In this document: positions 7,210-16,389 of the stretch, piece after piece | Numbering within the stretch: the stretch's first letter is position 1 | How the letters are laid out: each line of letters begins with the position of its first letter | Origin: Paraglaciecola arctica | Lineage (GTDB): Bacteria > Pseudomonadota > Gammaproteobacteria > Enterobacterales > Alteromonadaceae | Reading direction: 5' to 3' | Assembly (NCBI RefSeq): GCF_018861065.1 | Contig: NZ_JAHKQO010000036.1 | Location: forward strand, 87,865 to 151,864 | Length of the DNA: 64,000 bases | Position numbers and translations under genes: made by a program | Notes under the pieces: generated by a model | Database searches by the model: none | Told to the model about the DNA's origin: nothing | The model's input: the letters and a program-made list of their open reading frames with translations, nothing else

Positions 7210-8934
7210 ATGTTAAAAAAAGCCTTAGCTGTTGTGACTTTCACAACCCTTAGTTGGAACACCTTTGCTGATTCAAATCAGGACCTGAGCCACATCATCG
7301 AGCAGCACTGGCAAAATGCTCAAAAGGAAAAGGTATTCTTTCGTACCGACCCTGATGGCTGGAAACCTAGTGGAAAGTTAGCCGAATTCACTCCTAAGGC
7401 TATTGCCAGGCGAGCAGCATACAATCAACAAGTATTATCTAAACTTGACAATATTGACTCAAAATCCCTAAACGAAAAACAGCTAATGAACTACCGCTTA
7501 TTTAAATATGAGCGTGAAACTGAAGCCCAAAGTCATTTGTTCCAAGACAAATATTTTCCAGTGAATTTTTTAAGCGGATGGCACACTTATTTTGCAGAAG
7601 CCCCCGCTAATATGGCGTTTTTATCAAGTGAGGATTATGATGATTTTTTGGTTAGTCTGGCCGACTACCCACGCTTTAATCAAGAAAACATCGCCCTAAT
7701 GAAAGCGGGGTTAAAAGCAGGCTACGTACATCATTGCGAGAGTTTTAAGGACTATCATCTAACCATAAAACAACATATTGTGGACGATGCAAAACAAAGT
7801 GCTTTGTATGAACCATTCACTCGCTTTCCGAATACCTTTAGTCAACAACAAAAAACACACTATAGTGCTCAGGCCACTGAGTTAATTCAATCTTCGGTGG
7901 TCCCTGCTTATCAAAATTTTTACGACTTTTTTGTTACTCAATACATGCCTAACTGCCGCCAAGAACCGGGTATTTCCAGCGCAAAAGGCGGTTTAGATTA
8001 TTATGCTTACACCGCAAATTATTACACCACTACCGATGCGACTCCGAAACAAATCCATGATTTAGGATTGAGTGAAGTCAAACGTATTCGCAGCGAAATG
8101 CAGGCAATCATAAAGCAAGTAGGTTTCGAAGGAAGTTATGCTGAATTTTTACAATTTTTAGCCACTGATCCCCAGTTCTACGCTGCCGATAGACAAGATG
8201 TGCTCGAAAAAACTGCTTTTATTACCATGAAAATGTACGGGAAATTGCCCAGCCTATTTGGTCATCTGCCGCGAAATACCTTCACGATAAAAGGCTCAGC
8301 CAGTAGAGGTGCCTTTTATATGCCGCCACCTGACAGTCGTACCCCAGGCACCTACTTTTTAACCTCTGAACCTTCACAACAGCCACTATATAACCTCGAA
8401 GCCCTCAGTCTGCACGAGGCCGTTCCAGGACACCACTTGCAAAGTGCCATCGCGATGGAGTTAGAGGTTCCAGACTTTAGACGTACCTTAAGTCATTCAG
8501 CTTTTGGTGAAGGATGGGGTTTATACTCTGAACGTTTAGGTAAAGAAGCCGGATTCTATCAAGACCCTTATAGCGACTTTGGTCGTTTAGGTTATGAAAT
8601 GTGGCGGGCGGTACGATTGGTGGTCGACACCGGTATTCATGCTTTTGGTTGGAGTCGCCAAAAAGCAATTGATTATTTGGCTATACACACCGCACTGACT
8701 CAAAAAGCCGTTGAAAACCAAATAGACCGCTATATTTCATGGCCAGGTCAGGCACTGTCTTACAAGATGGGCGAAATCAAAATCCGCGAATTGCGGACCA
8801 AAGCACAACGAACCTTGGGGGCTAAATTCGATATTCGCAGTTTTCACGACACCCTAATTGGACAAGGATCGTTACCCATGGAAGTGCTTGAAGATGTTAT
8901 TAACGATTGGATCAAAGTTCAAAAAGCTAAATAA
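7210..8934 (+). CDS. DUF885-family exported metallopeptidase-like protein
   Basis: The 574-residue protein carries a signal peptide (MLKKALAVVTF to TFADSNQ) and matches the DUF885 family, distant relatives of zinc carboxypeptidases and thermolysin-like enzymes. The signature HEAVPGHHLQ lies near residue 400, with an expected downstream Glu in FGEGWGLYSERLG. These would bind a catalytic metal. Length and the long helical N-terminal part fit the family. It probably acts in the periplasm on peptides. Its neighbours are the M24 peptidase (44 bases upstream) and the SGNH hydrolase (2 bases downstream), which suggests one transcript for breakdown of exogenous peptides or modified substrates. The natural substrate is not known. 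Confidence 0.8.
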   Translation: MLKKALAVVTFTTLSWNTFADSNQDLSHIIEQHWQNAQKEKVFFRTDPDGWKPSGKLAEFTPKAIARRAAYNQQVLSKLDNIDSKSLNEKQLMNYRLFKYERETEAQSHLFQDKYFPVNFLSGWHTYFAEAPANMAFLSSEDYDDFLVSLADYPRFNQENIALMKAGLKAGYVHHCESFKDYHLTIKQHIVDDAKQSALYEPFTRFPNTFSQQQKTHYSAQATELIQSSVVPAYQNFYDFFVTQYMPNCRQEPGISSAKGGLDYYAYTANYYTTTDATPKQIHDLGLSEVKRIRSEMQAIIKQVGFEGSYAEFLQFLATDPQFYAADRQDVLEKTAFITMKMYGKLPSLFGHLPRNTFTIKGSASRGAFYMPPPDSRTPGTYFLTSEPSQQPLYNLEALSLHEAVPGHHLQSAIAMELEVPDFRRTLSHSAFGEGWGLYSERLGKEAGFYQDPYSDFGRLGYEMWRAVRLVVDTGIHAFGWSRQKAIDYLAIHTALTQKAVENQIDRYISWPGQALSYKMGEIKIRELRTKAQRTLGAKFDIRSFHDTLIGQGSLPMEVLEDVINDWIKVQKAK

Positions 8935-8936
8935 AA

Positions 8937-9590
8937 GTGTCTACTCCTTTATCAAGCATTGCGAGTAAACGTAGTGAAATCTGGTGGCTTAAACGCCACC
9001 AGCAAAAGCTTGCCGAAATCCAGCAACTCAACAAAGCTATTGAGCTTCTATTTATTGGAGATTCAATCACCCACTCATGGGAAGTAGAAGGCCACGAATA
9101 TTGGCATCAACACTTTGCGAAACATACAGCTTTGAATTTGGGATTTGCGGGAGATCGCACTGAACATTTACTTTGGCGTATTCAAAATGGAGAATTACGC
9201 AACCTTTCACCTCAATGGGTTGTGTTGTTAATTGGCACCAACAACGCTGGACATAGACTGGATCCCCCCGAACACATATCGGCTGGAATATTTACAATAT
9301 TAAGCGAACTCCAGCGTCGACTACCATCAAGTAAAATTTTACTTATGGCCATTTTTCCTCGTAGTAGAAATACCAATAAGCCGATGCGTCAAAGAGTGGA
9401 TGCGACTAATGTATTGATTAAAAAGTTTGCCGAACACCAACAAATACATTGGCTCGATATTAATCAGCAATTTCTAACCGAAGATGGTGTTTTACTGGAG
9501 TCTGTAATGCCTGATTTATTACATCTCAATGCTGCGCAATATAATAAATGGGGCCAGGCCTTACAGCACTATATTAATAATCATCGGTAA
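8937..9590 (+). CDS. SGNH/GDSL-type hydrolase
   Basis: The 217-residue protein is an SGNH-fold esterase resembling the platelet-activating-factor acetylhydrolase group. The four family blocks are visible. Block I is LLFIGDSITHSW with the catalytic Ser, and block II is LGFAGDRTEHLLWR with the oxyanion Gly. Block III is LLIGTNNAGH with Asn, and block V is DLLHLNAAQYNKW with the Asp and His pair. There is no signal peptide, so it should act in the cytoplasm, unlike the two upstream peptidases. Translation starts with GTG two bases after the DUF885 stop, so it is probably translationally coupled. The substrate is unknown; acetyl esters are common for this fold. Confidence 0.85.
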   Translation: MSTPLSSIASKRSEIWWLKRHQQKLAEIQQLNKAIELLFIGDSITHSWEVEGHEYWHQHFAKHTALNLGFAGDRTEHLLWRIQNGELRNLSPQWVVLLIGTNNAGHRLDPPEHISAGIFTILSELQRRLPSSKILLMAIFPRSRNTNKPMRQRVDATNVLIKKFAEHQQIHWLDINQQFLTEDGVLLESVMPDLLHLNAAQYNKWGQALQHYINNHR

Positions 9591-9693
9591 CAAAAAAAAG
9601 AGCGCTCTGGATCAGTCACTATTTTGTGATAGTTTTACCGCTGCTAGTATTTTGAACAACAAAAATGCTCACTATATAGACGAACCGACTGAA

Positions 9694-11226
9694 TTAACCG
9701 AAAGTTGTACCTAAGGCATTGAGTGCATTTGCTCTAACTTCTATATGACTTGACTCTTGGGCAACAATATCGGCTTGTTGCAAGTTTTTGGTCGACGCAT
9801 CACTCAAATTGACTATATTTGCACGAATCTCCTGCGAGACCGCAGTTTGTTCTTCTGATGCTACGGATATCTGGTTAGCTAAATCCGAAATTTCTGAGAC
9901 TTGTTCATAAACCTTATACACTATGTCTTGTGTATTTTTTGTATCGACAACACACTCTTCCGCTGACTCTTGGCCTTTAGACATAGATTTTGCCCATGAA
10001 AGTAAGGTGGATTGAATATCTCCCACGGACGACTGGATATGTTCAGTTGCAGCATGTGTTCGGCTAGACAGGGTTCGTACTTCATCTGCCACTACTGCAA
10101 AACCTCTTCCATATTCTCCAGCTCTAGCCGCTTCAATTGCAGCGTTAAGGGCTAAAAGGTTAGTTTGATCTGCAATACCTTGGATTTCTTGCATGATACT
10201 ACTAATTTTATTGGCTTCTTCAGCTAACGCTTCTGCTGTACTTGCGGACTGGGCCACTTCAGCCGCAAGACTCGAGACTTTATCCATAGTAGTCGTCATG
10301 GAGTTAGTGGCGTGTTTGCAGTCTTGATGAACTGAATCAACTTTAGTTGAAGTTAACGCAGTATTACTTGCTACCTCAGCGTTTGTTGCCACCATCTCCT
10401 CTATTGCAACCGAGATTTGATGTAATTCGTCAGTCTGACGTTCAACTCCACGTTTGGCCTGATACGAACTTTCTTTAAGAACTTCTCCACCTTGGGTTAA
10501 CGCTTGAGTACTATCTATGACTCGTCCAATAATTGTTTTAATTTTTCCCTCTTGCATTTTTTTAGAAAAATCAATAATACTGCTGTTACCGCTACCGGAA
10601 AACACAAAACGAGAAACGCTATCGTACTCCTCATTTTGAGAATTAATGTAGGAACGAACCGCAAAAAGTTCATCTTTGAATATCAAAAAAGGCAATATAA
10701 TCAACAAGAAAGCTAAGAAAGGGTAATAAAGAGACGATGTAGCTAAAATCAGCCCTAGTGCTACAAAAAGACCATCCTTGATTCGCCCTGTAAACCATGA
10801 CTTCCCTGTAGATTTTGCGTCATTAATTTGGGCATATAAGGTTTCCGCTCTGGCTTGATATTCTGGTTTTAGTACTGTGCGTACAGATTGATAACCAGTC
10901 AGTTTACCATCTTCAAACTTAGGAGTAACAAAGGCATCAACCCAATAATAGCGACCATCTTTACAACGATTTTTTACCGCTCCCCGCCAAGGTTGTTTTG
11001 ATTGTAGTTTACTCCACATATCCGCAAAAGCTTGCTTAGGCATATCGGGATGTCTAACAATATTATGGTGTTGCCCAACTAATTCTTCGTATTCGAATCC
11101 TGCTACTCGACAGAAATTGGCGTTTGCATATTGCACCACACCCTGGGTATCTGTAACAGAAACCAGCTCTTCATCTGGTTTAAATGTAACTTCCTCATTT
11201 ACAATAAATTTTTCTGTCTTTGCCAT
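9694..11226 (-). CDS. Aer-like methyl-accepting chemotaxis protein with PAS domain
   Basis: The 510-residue receptor begins with a PAS domain (about residues 15-125) resembling that of the aerotaxis receptor Aer, with [15 protein letters not shown] and [13 protein letters not shown]. Two membrane segments follow (about 150-190), then a cytoplasmic signalling domain with the hairpin tip [20 protein letters not shown]. It should sense redox state, oxygen or another PAS ligand and signal through CheA/CheW to the flagellar motor. No periplasmic sensor domain is present. A start codon further upstream at 11346 is open, but the ATG at 11226 has GGGAG at proper spacing and begins the family-typical [12 protein letters not shown]. 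The gene is alone; other chemotaxis genes must be elsewhere. Confidence 0.9.
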   Translation of the reverse strand: MAKTEKFIVNEEVTFKPDEELVSVTDTQGVVQYANANFCRVAGFEYEELVGQHHNIVRHPDMPKQAFADMWSKLQSKQPWRGAVKNRCKDGRYYWVDAFVTPKFEDGKLTGYQSVRTVLKPEYQARAETLYAQINDAKSTGKSWFTGRIKDGLFVALGLILATSSLYYPFLAFLLIILPFLIFKDELFAVRSYINSQNEEYDSVSRFVFSGSGNSSIIDFSKKMQEGKIKTIIGRVIDSTQALTQGGEVLKESSYQAKRGVERQTDELHQISVAIEEMVATNAEVASNTALTSTKVDSVHQDCKHATNSMTTTMDKVSSLAAEVAQSASTAEALAEEANKISSIMQEIQGIADQTNLLALNAAIEAARAGEYGRGFAVVADEVRTLSSRTHAATEHIQSSVGDIQSTLLSWAKSMSKGQESAEECVVDTKNTQDIVYKVYEQVSEISDLANQISVASEEQTAVSQEIRANIVNLSDASTKNLQQADIVAQESSHIEVRANALNALGTTFG

Positions 11227-11394
11227 CGTAATTCTCCCAATGATGCGGTTCCTATTATTGTAAATACGTAATATAAAACACACTAAGAAGTGTTTTATAA
11301 AGTCCATAATATCATCTTGTTTAAGTATTGATGATAGGGTTAACAAAATAACCTTAAAAAAAGGAAATCCAAATTTGTTGTTGCCTAGCTATTT

Positions 11395-12147
11395 TCAAAA
11401 CAACATTAAGATCGACGCAGCCCCAGTCATGACGATAACTAACCAGCGATAGTGTTTTTCTTGTATGCGTTTAACGATATGAATTCCACTCCATGCCCCA
11501 AGTGCGATAAAGGGCAGACTCACTGCACTGAGCATAAATGAGTTTAAATCGATACTGTGCCAGCTGAATAGGTGGAAAGGCACTTTGAACAGGTTGATAG
11601 CCAGAAAAAACCAAGCAGCAGTTCCAATATATTCGTTTTTGGGTAAACGCATGCTCAGTAAATACAATGCCATGACCGATCCAGCGAGGTTGCCAATCAT
11701 AGTGGTGATACCGCCTAATAACCCCATCAGTAAGGCGAACCACAGGTAATCCGGTATTGACTCTTTATTGCCTTTTTCCATCCACAACATAATCGCCAAA
11801 CTAGCAAAAATAATGACACTCATCACGGTTCGAAAAATTTGGTCATCAATCACATTGCCTAACCAAGTCCCAATGACTACCCCAACAGCAGCTGAAGGAA
11901 ACAACTTGATCAAATAATGCCAATTGGCATGTCGGTGATAATACTTAACAGCGAACAAGTCGGCCATAATTAACATAGGTAACATCACACCGGATGAGGC
12001 CTTACCACCAAATATTATCGCAAGCAATGGCACAGCAAACATCGAAATGCCGTGGACACCAGTTTTGGCCATGCCCACAAAAAACGCCACTAAAAATAGT
12101 AACGTTAAAGTGGTGTAGCTAAGGGAATACCCAAATAGTTCTAACAT
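11395..12147 (-). CDS. TauE/SafE-family membrane permease
   Basis: The 250-residue protein has about seven or eight hydrophobic segments with short loops and two repeated Gly-rich stretches (VGMAKTGVHGISM near the start, GLLGGITTMIGNLAG in the middle). This is the pattern of the TauE/SafE family, which exports sulfite, sulfoacetate or related anions, with many members of unknown substrate. It starts two bases after the stop of ybaK, so the two are one transcription unit with the small lipoprotein gene in front. No sulfur genes are nearby, so the substrate cannot be inferred. Confidence 0.8.
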   Translation of the reverse strand: MLELFGYSLSYTTLTLLFLVAFFVGMAKTGVHGISMFAVPLLAIIFGGKASSGVMLPMLIMADLFAVKYYHRHANWHYLIKLFPSAAVGVVIGTWLGNVIDDQIFRTVMSVIIFASLAIMLWMEKGNKESIPDYLWFALLMGLLGGITTMIGNLAGSVMALYLLSMRLPKNEYIGTAAWFFLAINLFKVPFHLFSWHSIDLNSFMLSAVSLPFIALGAWSGIHIVKRIQEKHYRWLVIVMTGAASILMLF

Positions 12148-12149
12148 AG

Positions 12150-12617
12150 TTACTGTGTGAGCGGGGCAAATGTTGCCCGTGTAAGGGTTTGTATATCTTG
12201 TGCCTTTAATTCAATCTCCAGCCCACGACGACCGCCGCTCACATAGATAGTAGATTTTTGTTGCGCTGAGTCATCAATTACGGTCTTTAGTGTTTTTTTT
12301 TGCCCAAGAGGACTCACACCACCTAATACATACCCTGTACTGCGCTGCACTTCGAGTTTATCGGCCATTTCAGCCTTTCGCCCTCCACAAGCCTTGGCCA
12401 AATTTTTCATACTCAATAAACAGTCGACCGGCAGAATCGCCACTACAAGTTGTTTGCCATCTAGCTTTACCACTAAAGTCTTAAAAACGCGGTCAACGTC
12501 TACCATTAGCTTTTCAGCTGCTTCCAAACCATAGGAATCATGCCCACTATCATGAGCGTATTGATGCAACTTAAAATCAATTTTAGCTTTCTTAGCGCTG
12601 TTTACTGCTGGGGTCAA
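12150..12617 (-). CDS. ybaK: Cys-tRNA(Pro)/Cys-tRNA(Cys) deacylase YbaK
   Basis: This 155-residue protein belongs to the YbaK/EbsC trans-editing family, which [18 protein letters not shown] wrongly attached to tRNA(Pro). The family lysine and loop are seen in VFKTLVVKLDG, followed by LSMKNLAKACGGRKAEMAD and GYVLGGVSPLGQKK, and the C-terminal IYVSGGRRGLEIEL. It acts in the cytoplasm together with prolyl-tRNA synthetase. The length is normal. It lies nine bases downstream of the small lipoprotein gene and two bases before the TauE-like gene, in an apparent three-gene operon whose members have no obvious shared role. Confidence 0.9.
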   Translation of the reverse strand: MTPAVNSAKKAKIDFKLHQYAHDSGHDSYGLEAAEKLMVDVDRVFKTLVVKLDGKQLVVAILPVDCLLSMKNLAKACGGRKAEMADKLEVQRSTGYVLGGVSPLGQKKTLKTVIDDSAQQKSTIYVSGGRRGLEIELKAQDIQTLTRATFAPLTQ

Positions 12618-12626
12618 AACCGTGCC

Positions 12627-12917
12627 CTATTTATCGCCAACACAAAGTTTTTGTACCCTAGCTTTCACTTGACGGATCATATTAATATCTCCCTCAGCCT
12701 CAGCATCAACTAAATCTAAACGCGCATCTTGGCATTTTAATTTATTGGCTTGGATTGCCAAATAGGCTTGGTCTTTTTGTTGTTGAATAGAGCCTTCTAC
12801 GCCACTATATTCGGTTCGGTCCTCTGGACGCTTATCTTTTTCATAGGGTGGCGCTCGGTGAGAACCACAAGCAACAAGTGTTAGAGTGAAAACGCTAACA
12901 AATAAGAGTTTTTTCAC
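12627..12917 (-). CDS. small lipoprotein, 96 residues
   Basis: A clear lipoprotein signal, MKKLLFVSVFTLTLVAC, gives a short mature protein beginning at Cys17. The mature part is charged, with a probable helical segment (about 45-90) and two further cysteines near residues 62 and 92. There is no recognised domain. It is the first gene of a tight leftward group with ybaK and the TauE-like permease. A GGAATATTCC palindrome overlaps the region just upstream of its ATG and contains a usable GGAA ribosome binding site. Confidence 0.7.
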   Translation of the reverse strand: MKKLLFVSVFTLTLVACGSHRAPPYEKDKRPEDRTEYSGVEGSIQQQKDQAYLAIQANKLKCQDARLDLVDAEAEGDINMIRQVKARVQKLCVGDK

Positions 12918-12979
12918 GGAATATTCCTTTTAAATTTATATAGTATTTGTAGTTATTGAAATTTTTAAGTACAAAAATT

Positions 12980-14194
12980 TTAGTCTATATGTACCTTAGC
13001 CAAATCGGGCAGTTCGCCTTTAAGACCCATAGCGTGTTGAATGATTCTTTGTTTTGTGAAGGATGAGTGATTAGCCAAACTTAATCCAGTATCTCTGAGT
13101 AATTTTTTTAGTGGTTGATCGCCTGCAAATAAACGCTTAAACCCTTCCATTGCCGCAACCATTTTAAGTGCTTCTGTTTTACGCCAACGCTCAAACGGTC
13201 TTAGGTTTTTCGCTAAGCCAAAATCTTTGTTATGCATTGCTAACTTAATAATTTGTTCAGCCAATGCCGCTGCATCTAAGATCCCCAAATTAGCCCCCTG
13301 TCCCGCCAAAGGATGAATAGTATGCGCAGCATCACCAATAATCGCGACTCTATTATCCACCCATTTACGTGCATAACGCATTTTAAGTGGATAACTTTGC
13401 CTTTCACTCACAAGTTCGCATAAGCCTAAAGCGCAATCAAATGCTGCGGTTAGGGCTTTGTTAAACTGGTGCTCCGGAAGTTTGAGCAGCTCGGCTGCGT
13501 TAGGTTCGTCTTGTGACCATACAATTGAACAGTGCTGAGCATCCCATAGCGGTAAAAAAGCAAGGGGTCCGCTGTTGGTGAATATCTGCCTGGCAATGTT
13601 GTTGTGAGGCATTTCGGTTTTCACAGTTGCAACTATGGCGTGTTGGTCATAATCCCAAAATGTTTGCGCTAAATTAGCGCGTTTTTTCACCACAGAGTTA
13701 GCACCGTCGGCGCCTATCACTAATTTGGCAGTTATCTGACTGTTGTCATCCAGAGAAATAAAACATTCTTGTTGCCCAAAAACCAATTGCTGAATTTTTT
13801 TAGGTGCTAACAATTCAATAAAATCACTGTTTTGAGCCTGTACCCATAAACAATGGCGAATCGCTTGATTCTCAACTATGTGTCCCAATTGTTGCTTTTG
13901 CACTTGCTCTGATGAGAATTCTATCTTGCCAAAACTGTCTTGATCCCAAACCTGCATATCCACATAACTGCATATCCTGTTAGGGTCTAAATATTGCCAT
14001 ACACCTAAATTACGTAGAATATTCTCTGTCGCTAGCGTCAGAGCACTGACGCGTAACTGGGGGTCACCATTTGGCATTCCATGGCTTTCAATATTTTCAA
14101 TGACAGCAACAGAAAGCCCGCTGTGTTTTAAAGCCAAAGCTTGTGTCAAGCCTACTATTCCTCCCCCGACCACTACAATGTCAAATCCACGCAT
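12980..14194 (-). CDS. ubiI: 2-octaprenylphenol hydroxylase UbiI (VisC)
   Basis: This 404-residue FAD monooxygenase hydroxylates the ring at C5 in ubiquinone biosynthesis. The Rossmann FAD motif VVGGGIVGL sits at residues 8-16. The second FAD motif, AIIGDAAHTIHPLAGQGANLG, lies near 290-310. Several stretches closely follow the E. coli UbiI sequence as I recall it: VWDQDSFGKIEF, GHIVEN, TFWDYDQHAIVATV and KKLLRDTGLSLA. I therefore call it UbiI rather than UbiH. It starts four bases after the pepP stop and is the last gene of a leftward ygfB-pepP-ubiI group. In E. coli, ubiH lies between pepP and ubiI; here it is absent. Confidence 0.9.
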   Translation of the reverse strand: MRGFDIVVVGGGIVGLTQALALKHSGLSVAVIENIESHGMPNGDPQLRVSALTLATENILRNLGVWQYLDPNRICSYVDMQVWDQDSFGKIEFSSEQVQKQQLGHIVENQAIRHCLWVQAQNSDFIELLAPKKIQQLVFGQQECFISLDDNSQITAKLVIGADGANSVVKKRANLAQTFWDYDQHAIVATVKTEMPHNNIARQIFTNSGPLAFLPLWDAQHCSIVWSQDEPNAAELLKLPEHQFNKALTAAFDCALGLCELVSERQSYPLKMRYARKWVDNRVAIIGDAAHTIHPLAGQGANLGILDAAALAEQIIKLAMHNKDFGLAKNLRPFERWRKTEALKMVAAMEGFKRLFAGDQPLKKLLRDTGLSLANHSSFTKQRIIQHAMGLKGELPDLAKVHID

Positions 14195-14198
14195 CCTG

Positions 14199-15518
14199 TT
14201 AATCGCTCTTTTTTTGCATTAATGCTTCAATGTCGTTAATGGTTTTAGGTGCCGCTGATGTTAAGTTTTCATAGCCATTTGTTGTTATGAGTAAATTATC
14301 TTCTATACGAATACCAAGGCCGCGCCATTGTTTATCAACCTCTGCATCTGGAGCAATATATATACCTGGCTCTACTGTTAGTACCATTCCTGGTTTTAGG
14401 GGTCTATCTAGTTGGTCAACCTTATAATTACCCACATCATGTACATCCAATCCCAGCCAATGACTGAGTCCATGCATGTAAAACTCACGATAAGTTTGAT
14501 GTTGGATATTTTCAGCCAATTCGCCCTTTAGAATATTTAGCTCAATTAAACCTTGAGTAATGACTGCTATTACTACATCACTAGCCTGTTTAAGAGTATT
14601 GTTCGGTTTTATTTGCTCAAAAGCTGCCAGTTGTGCTTTCAACACGAGTTCATAGAGTTGCTTTTGTGATGTTGAAAATTGCCCAGATACCGGAAAAGTC
14701 CGAGTAATATCCGCCGCATATCCTTGCCATTCACAACCCGCATCAATTAACACCAAATCACCGTTTTTTAACTGTTGATTGTTTTCGGTGTAATGCAAAA
14801 TACAGGCGTTATCACCGGCCCCCACTATTGTGCTGTATGCAGGGTATTTGGCGCCTTGCATCGCAAATTCATGATGAATTTCCGCTTCGAGGTGATATTC
14901 ATTTTTGTCAGCAGCTGCAAATTGCATGGCTCGCACATGGGCTTGCGTCGCTATGGTTGCAGCTGTGCGCATCATCTCCACTTCATAGGGAGACTTAATT
15001 AAACGCATTTCATCTAAAATTATGCGACTGTCAATCAAGCTAGAGGGGGCTTGTTTACTCTGCTTCGGCGCATCTCGCAATGCTTGCAATATTGCAAATA
15101 TCAGTTCGTCGGCTTCGGGATTATGCCCCTGTGCAAAATACAAATTTTGGTGGCCGTCAACTAAATCTAACAATCTTTCATCTAATTCATCCACAGCAAA
15201 AGCCATATTAATTGGATAAGTATGTTTGGCTTGTTTGGGACCACACCTACGTCCATGCCAAATTTCCATAGTGGGATCTTTATCTAAGCAGAATAAAACA
15301 CTCATATTGTTGCTATATTCTTGATGATTAGATAACACCAACCAAGCATCGGGCTCAGGAAATCCACATAAATATTGAAAATAACTGTCTTGCCGAAATG
15401 GAAATTCTGTATCACGACTACGTGTGACTAGACTAGCCGCTGACACTACACAAACACTGTTAGGTAGCATCTGTTGAAGCAAACACTTTTGGCGACTTAA
15501 AAATTCTAGATTATCCAT
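14199..15518 (-). CDS. pepP: Xaa-Pro aminopeptidase PepP
   Basis: The 439-residue protein has the aminopeptidase P N-terminal domain (RRQ-type start, DSYFQYLCGFPEPDAW) and the C-terminal M24 metallopeptidase domain. Metal ligands are visible in LVLIDAGCEWQGYAADITRTF (two Asp), the His of GLSHWLGLDVHD, and Glu in VEPGIYI and RIEDN. It removes the N-terminal residue preceding proline in the cytoplasm. The length matches E. coli PepP. It lies between ygfB (51 bases upstream) and ubiI (4 bases downstream), a placement conserved in gammaproteobacteria. Confidence 0.95.
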   Translation of the reverse strand: MDNLEFLSRQKCLLQQMLPNSVCVVSAASLVTRSRDTEFPFRQDSYFQYLCGFPEPDAWLVLSNHQEYSNNMSVLFCLDKDPTMEIWHGRRCGPKQAKHTYPINMAFAVDELDERLLDLVDGHQNLYFAQGHNPEADELIFAILQALRDAPKQSKQAPSSLIDSRIILDEMRLIKSPYEVEMMRTAATIATQAHVRAMQFAAADKNEYHLEAEIHHEFAMQGAKYPAYSTIVGAGDNACILHYTENNQQLKNGDLVLIDAGCEWQGYAADITRTFPVSGQFSTSQKQLYELVLKAQLAAFEQIKPNNTLKQASDVVIAVITQGLIELNILKGELAENIQHQTYREFYMHGLSHWLGLDVHDVGNYKVDQLDRPLKPGMVLTVEPGIYIAPDAEVDKQWRGLGIRIEDNLLITTNGYENLTSAAPKTINDIEALMQKKSD

Positions 15519-15569
15519 GGGTAATGCTGTGACTCACTTTTTGGCGTTTAAAATGAAAAATGTAACGGG

Positions 15570-16139
15570 CTAGTGAACGGTTTGTGGTTCACTTTGCTGT
15601 TGTTCAGGAGACTTACCTAGTTCATTAAAACACAACATAGCAGTCACCCGTACATACTCCATGACTTCAAACAATGCCTGCTCAGATTCTTCATCTTCGC
15701 TCATTTCATCGTCCATGCGGGCAATTTCAGCAAAGTCTTGCAAACCTTCTTTTACATCCTCAGAACACCCAGTCAAATCATCCTGATGTAAACCAAAGCC
15801 CAACATAAAACCTTGGACCCAATTTAATAAAGCTTGGCCTCTTTCGTTAATAGGTGCAGAATCTTCTGGCAAAAACAAGACCAACGCAAAGTCACTTTCA
15901 ACTAGTTGTTGACAGGTATTATCATAAAGATTTCTAAATGCATCGATTACGTCGTTTGAAAATGTCTCGCCTTGATGAATAAAGTCGGCCAGTGGTTCTA
16001 ACCAATCTTGGCATTCTAATGGCATTCCCCCTCCTAACATGCCACAAAACATTCCTTGTACTTCAGCGGCTGAGGTTAAAATATCGTTGCGTTCTAATAA
16101 CGCAGTTATAGTATCGTAAAGGTTGGTTGACGTATTCAA
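15570..16139 (-). CDS. ygfB: UPF0149 family protein YgfB
   Basis: The 189-residue acidic, helical protein matches the UPF0149/YgfB family. Landmarks are MFCGMLGGGMP near residue 30, WVQGFMLGFGLH near 105, and a C-terminal EYVRVTAMLCFNELG. In Pseudomonas, YgfB is reported to influence ampDh3 and beta-lactam resistance; in most species its role is unclear. It is the first gene of the leftward ygfB-pepP-ubiI group, as in E. coli. The region upstream contains structured DNA and the divergent 6S RNA, not the zapA gene usually found there. Confidence 0.9.
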   Translation of the reverse strand: MNTSTNLYDTITALLERNDILTSAAEVQGMFCGMLGGGMPLECQDWLEPLADFIHQGETFSNDVIDAFRNLYDNTCQQLVESDFALVLFLPEDSAPINERGQALLNWVQGFMLGFGLHQDDLTGCSEDVKEGLQDFAEIARMDDEMSEDEESEQALFEVMEYVRVTAMLCFNELGKSPEQQQSEPQTVH

Positions 16140-16251
16140 AGTGCACTCTCAATTGTTAGACAAAACAATGCTACCACTCCCGCCAAAGCAAATACATGAT
16201 ATATCCCCATAGGCTTTAAAAATGACTAAGTTAGAATTCGTAACCTATCTA

Positions 16252-16334
16252 AATCTGTTAACGCGCTAAGGACTTAGCCTTAGCGTATGGGTTTTGAATA
16301 CGATATCACTAGTAACTCGGGCGACTAACAGATT
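16252..16334 (+). other. structured intergenic segment with nested hairpins
   Basis: Outer arms AATCTGTTA (16252-16260) and TAACAGATT (16326-16334) are perfectly complementary over 9 bases. Inside lies a perfect 8-bp hairpin, CGCTAAGG (16264-16271) with CCTTAGCG (16278-16285). The remaining 40 bases of the enclosed segment contain short self-complementary stretches. The DNA lies upstream of the 6S RNA and does not code for protein. It may be part of the 6S promoter region, a separate RNA, or a mobile palindromic unit. Confidence 0.4.
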
Positions 16335-16345
16335 ATAATAGTGAG

Positions 16346-16385
16346 GTCTGTTGCTAGCTAATGTTTAATTGGTTAAACAGCAGAC
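16346..16385 (+). other. two-part hairpin just before 6S RNA
   Basis: The inner stem GTTTAA (16363-16368) with TTAAAC (16373-16378) closes a TTGG loop. Outer arms GTCTGTT (16346-16352) and AGCAGAC (16379-16385) pair over 7 bases with one G-T pair. It ends about five bases before the expected 6S start, so it overlaps the place where the -10 element should be. It may be an extended precursor hairpin or a regulatory palindrome. Confidence 0.35.
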
Positions 16386-16389
16386 AATT

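Noticed and set aside
9598-9625. AGAGCGCTCT palindrome next to an A-run, possible chemoreceptor terminator
   Set aside because: The 10-base palindrome has no loop, so a stable intrinsic terminator hairpin is unlikely.
12980-14194. Assignment as UbiH
   Set aside because: The motifs VWDQDSFGKI, GHIVEN and TFWDYDQHA follow UbiI (VisC), not UbiH, as I recall the two E. coli proteins.
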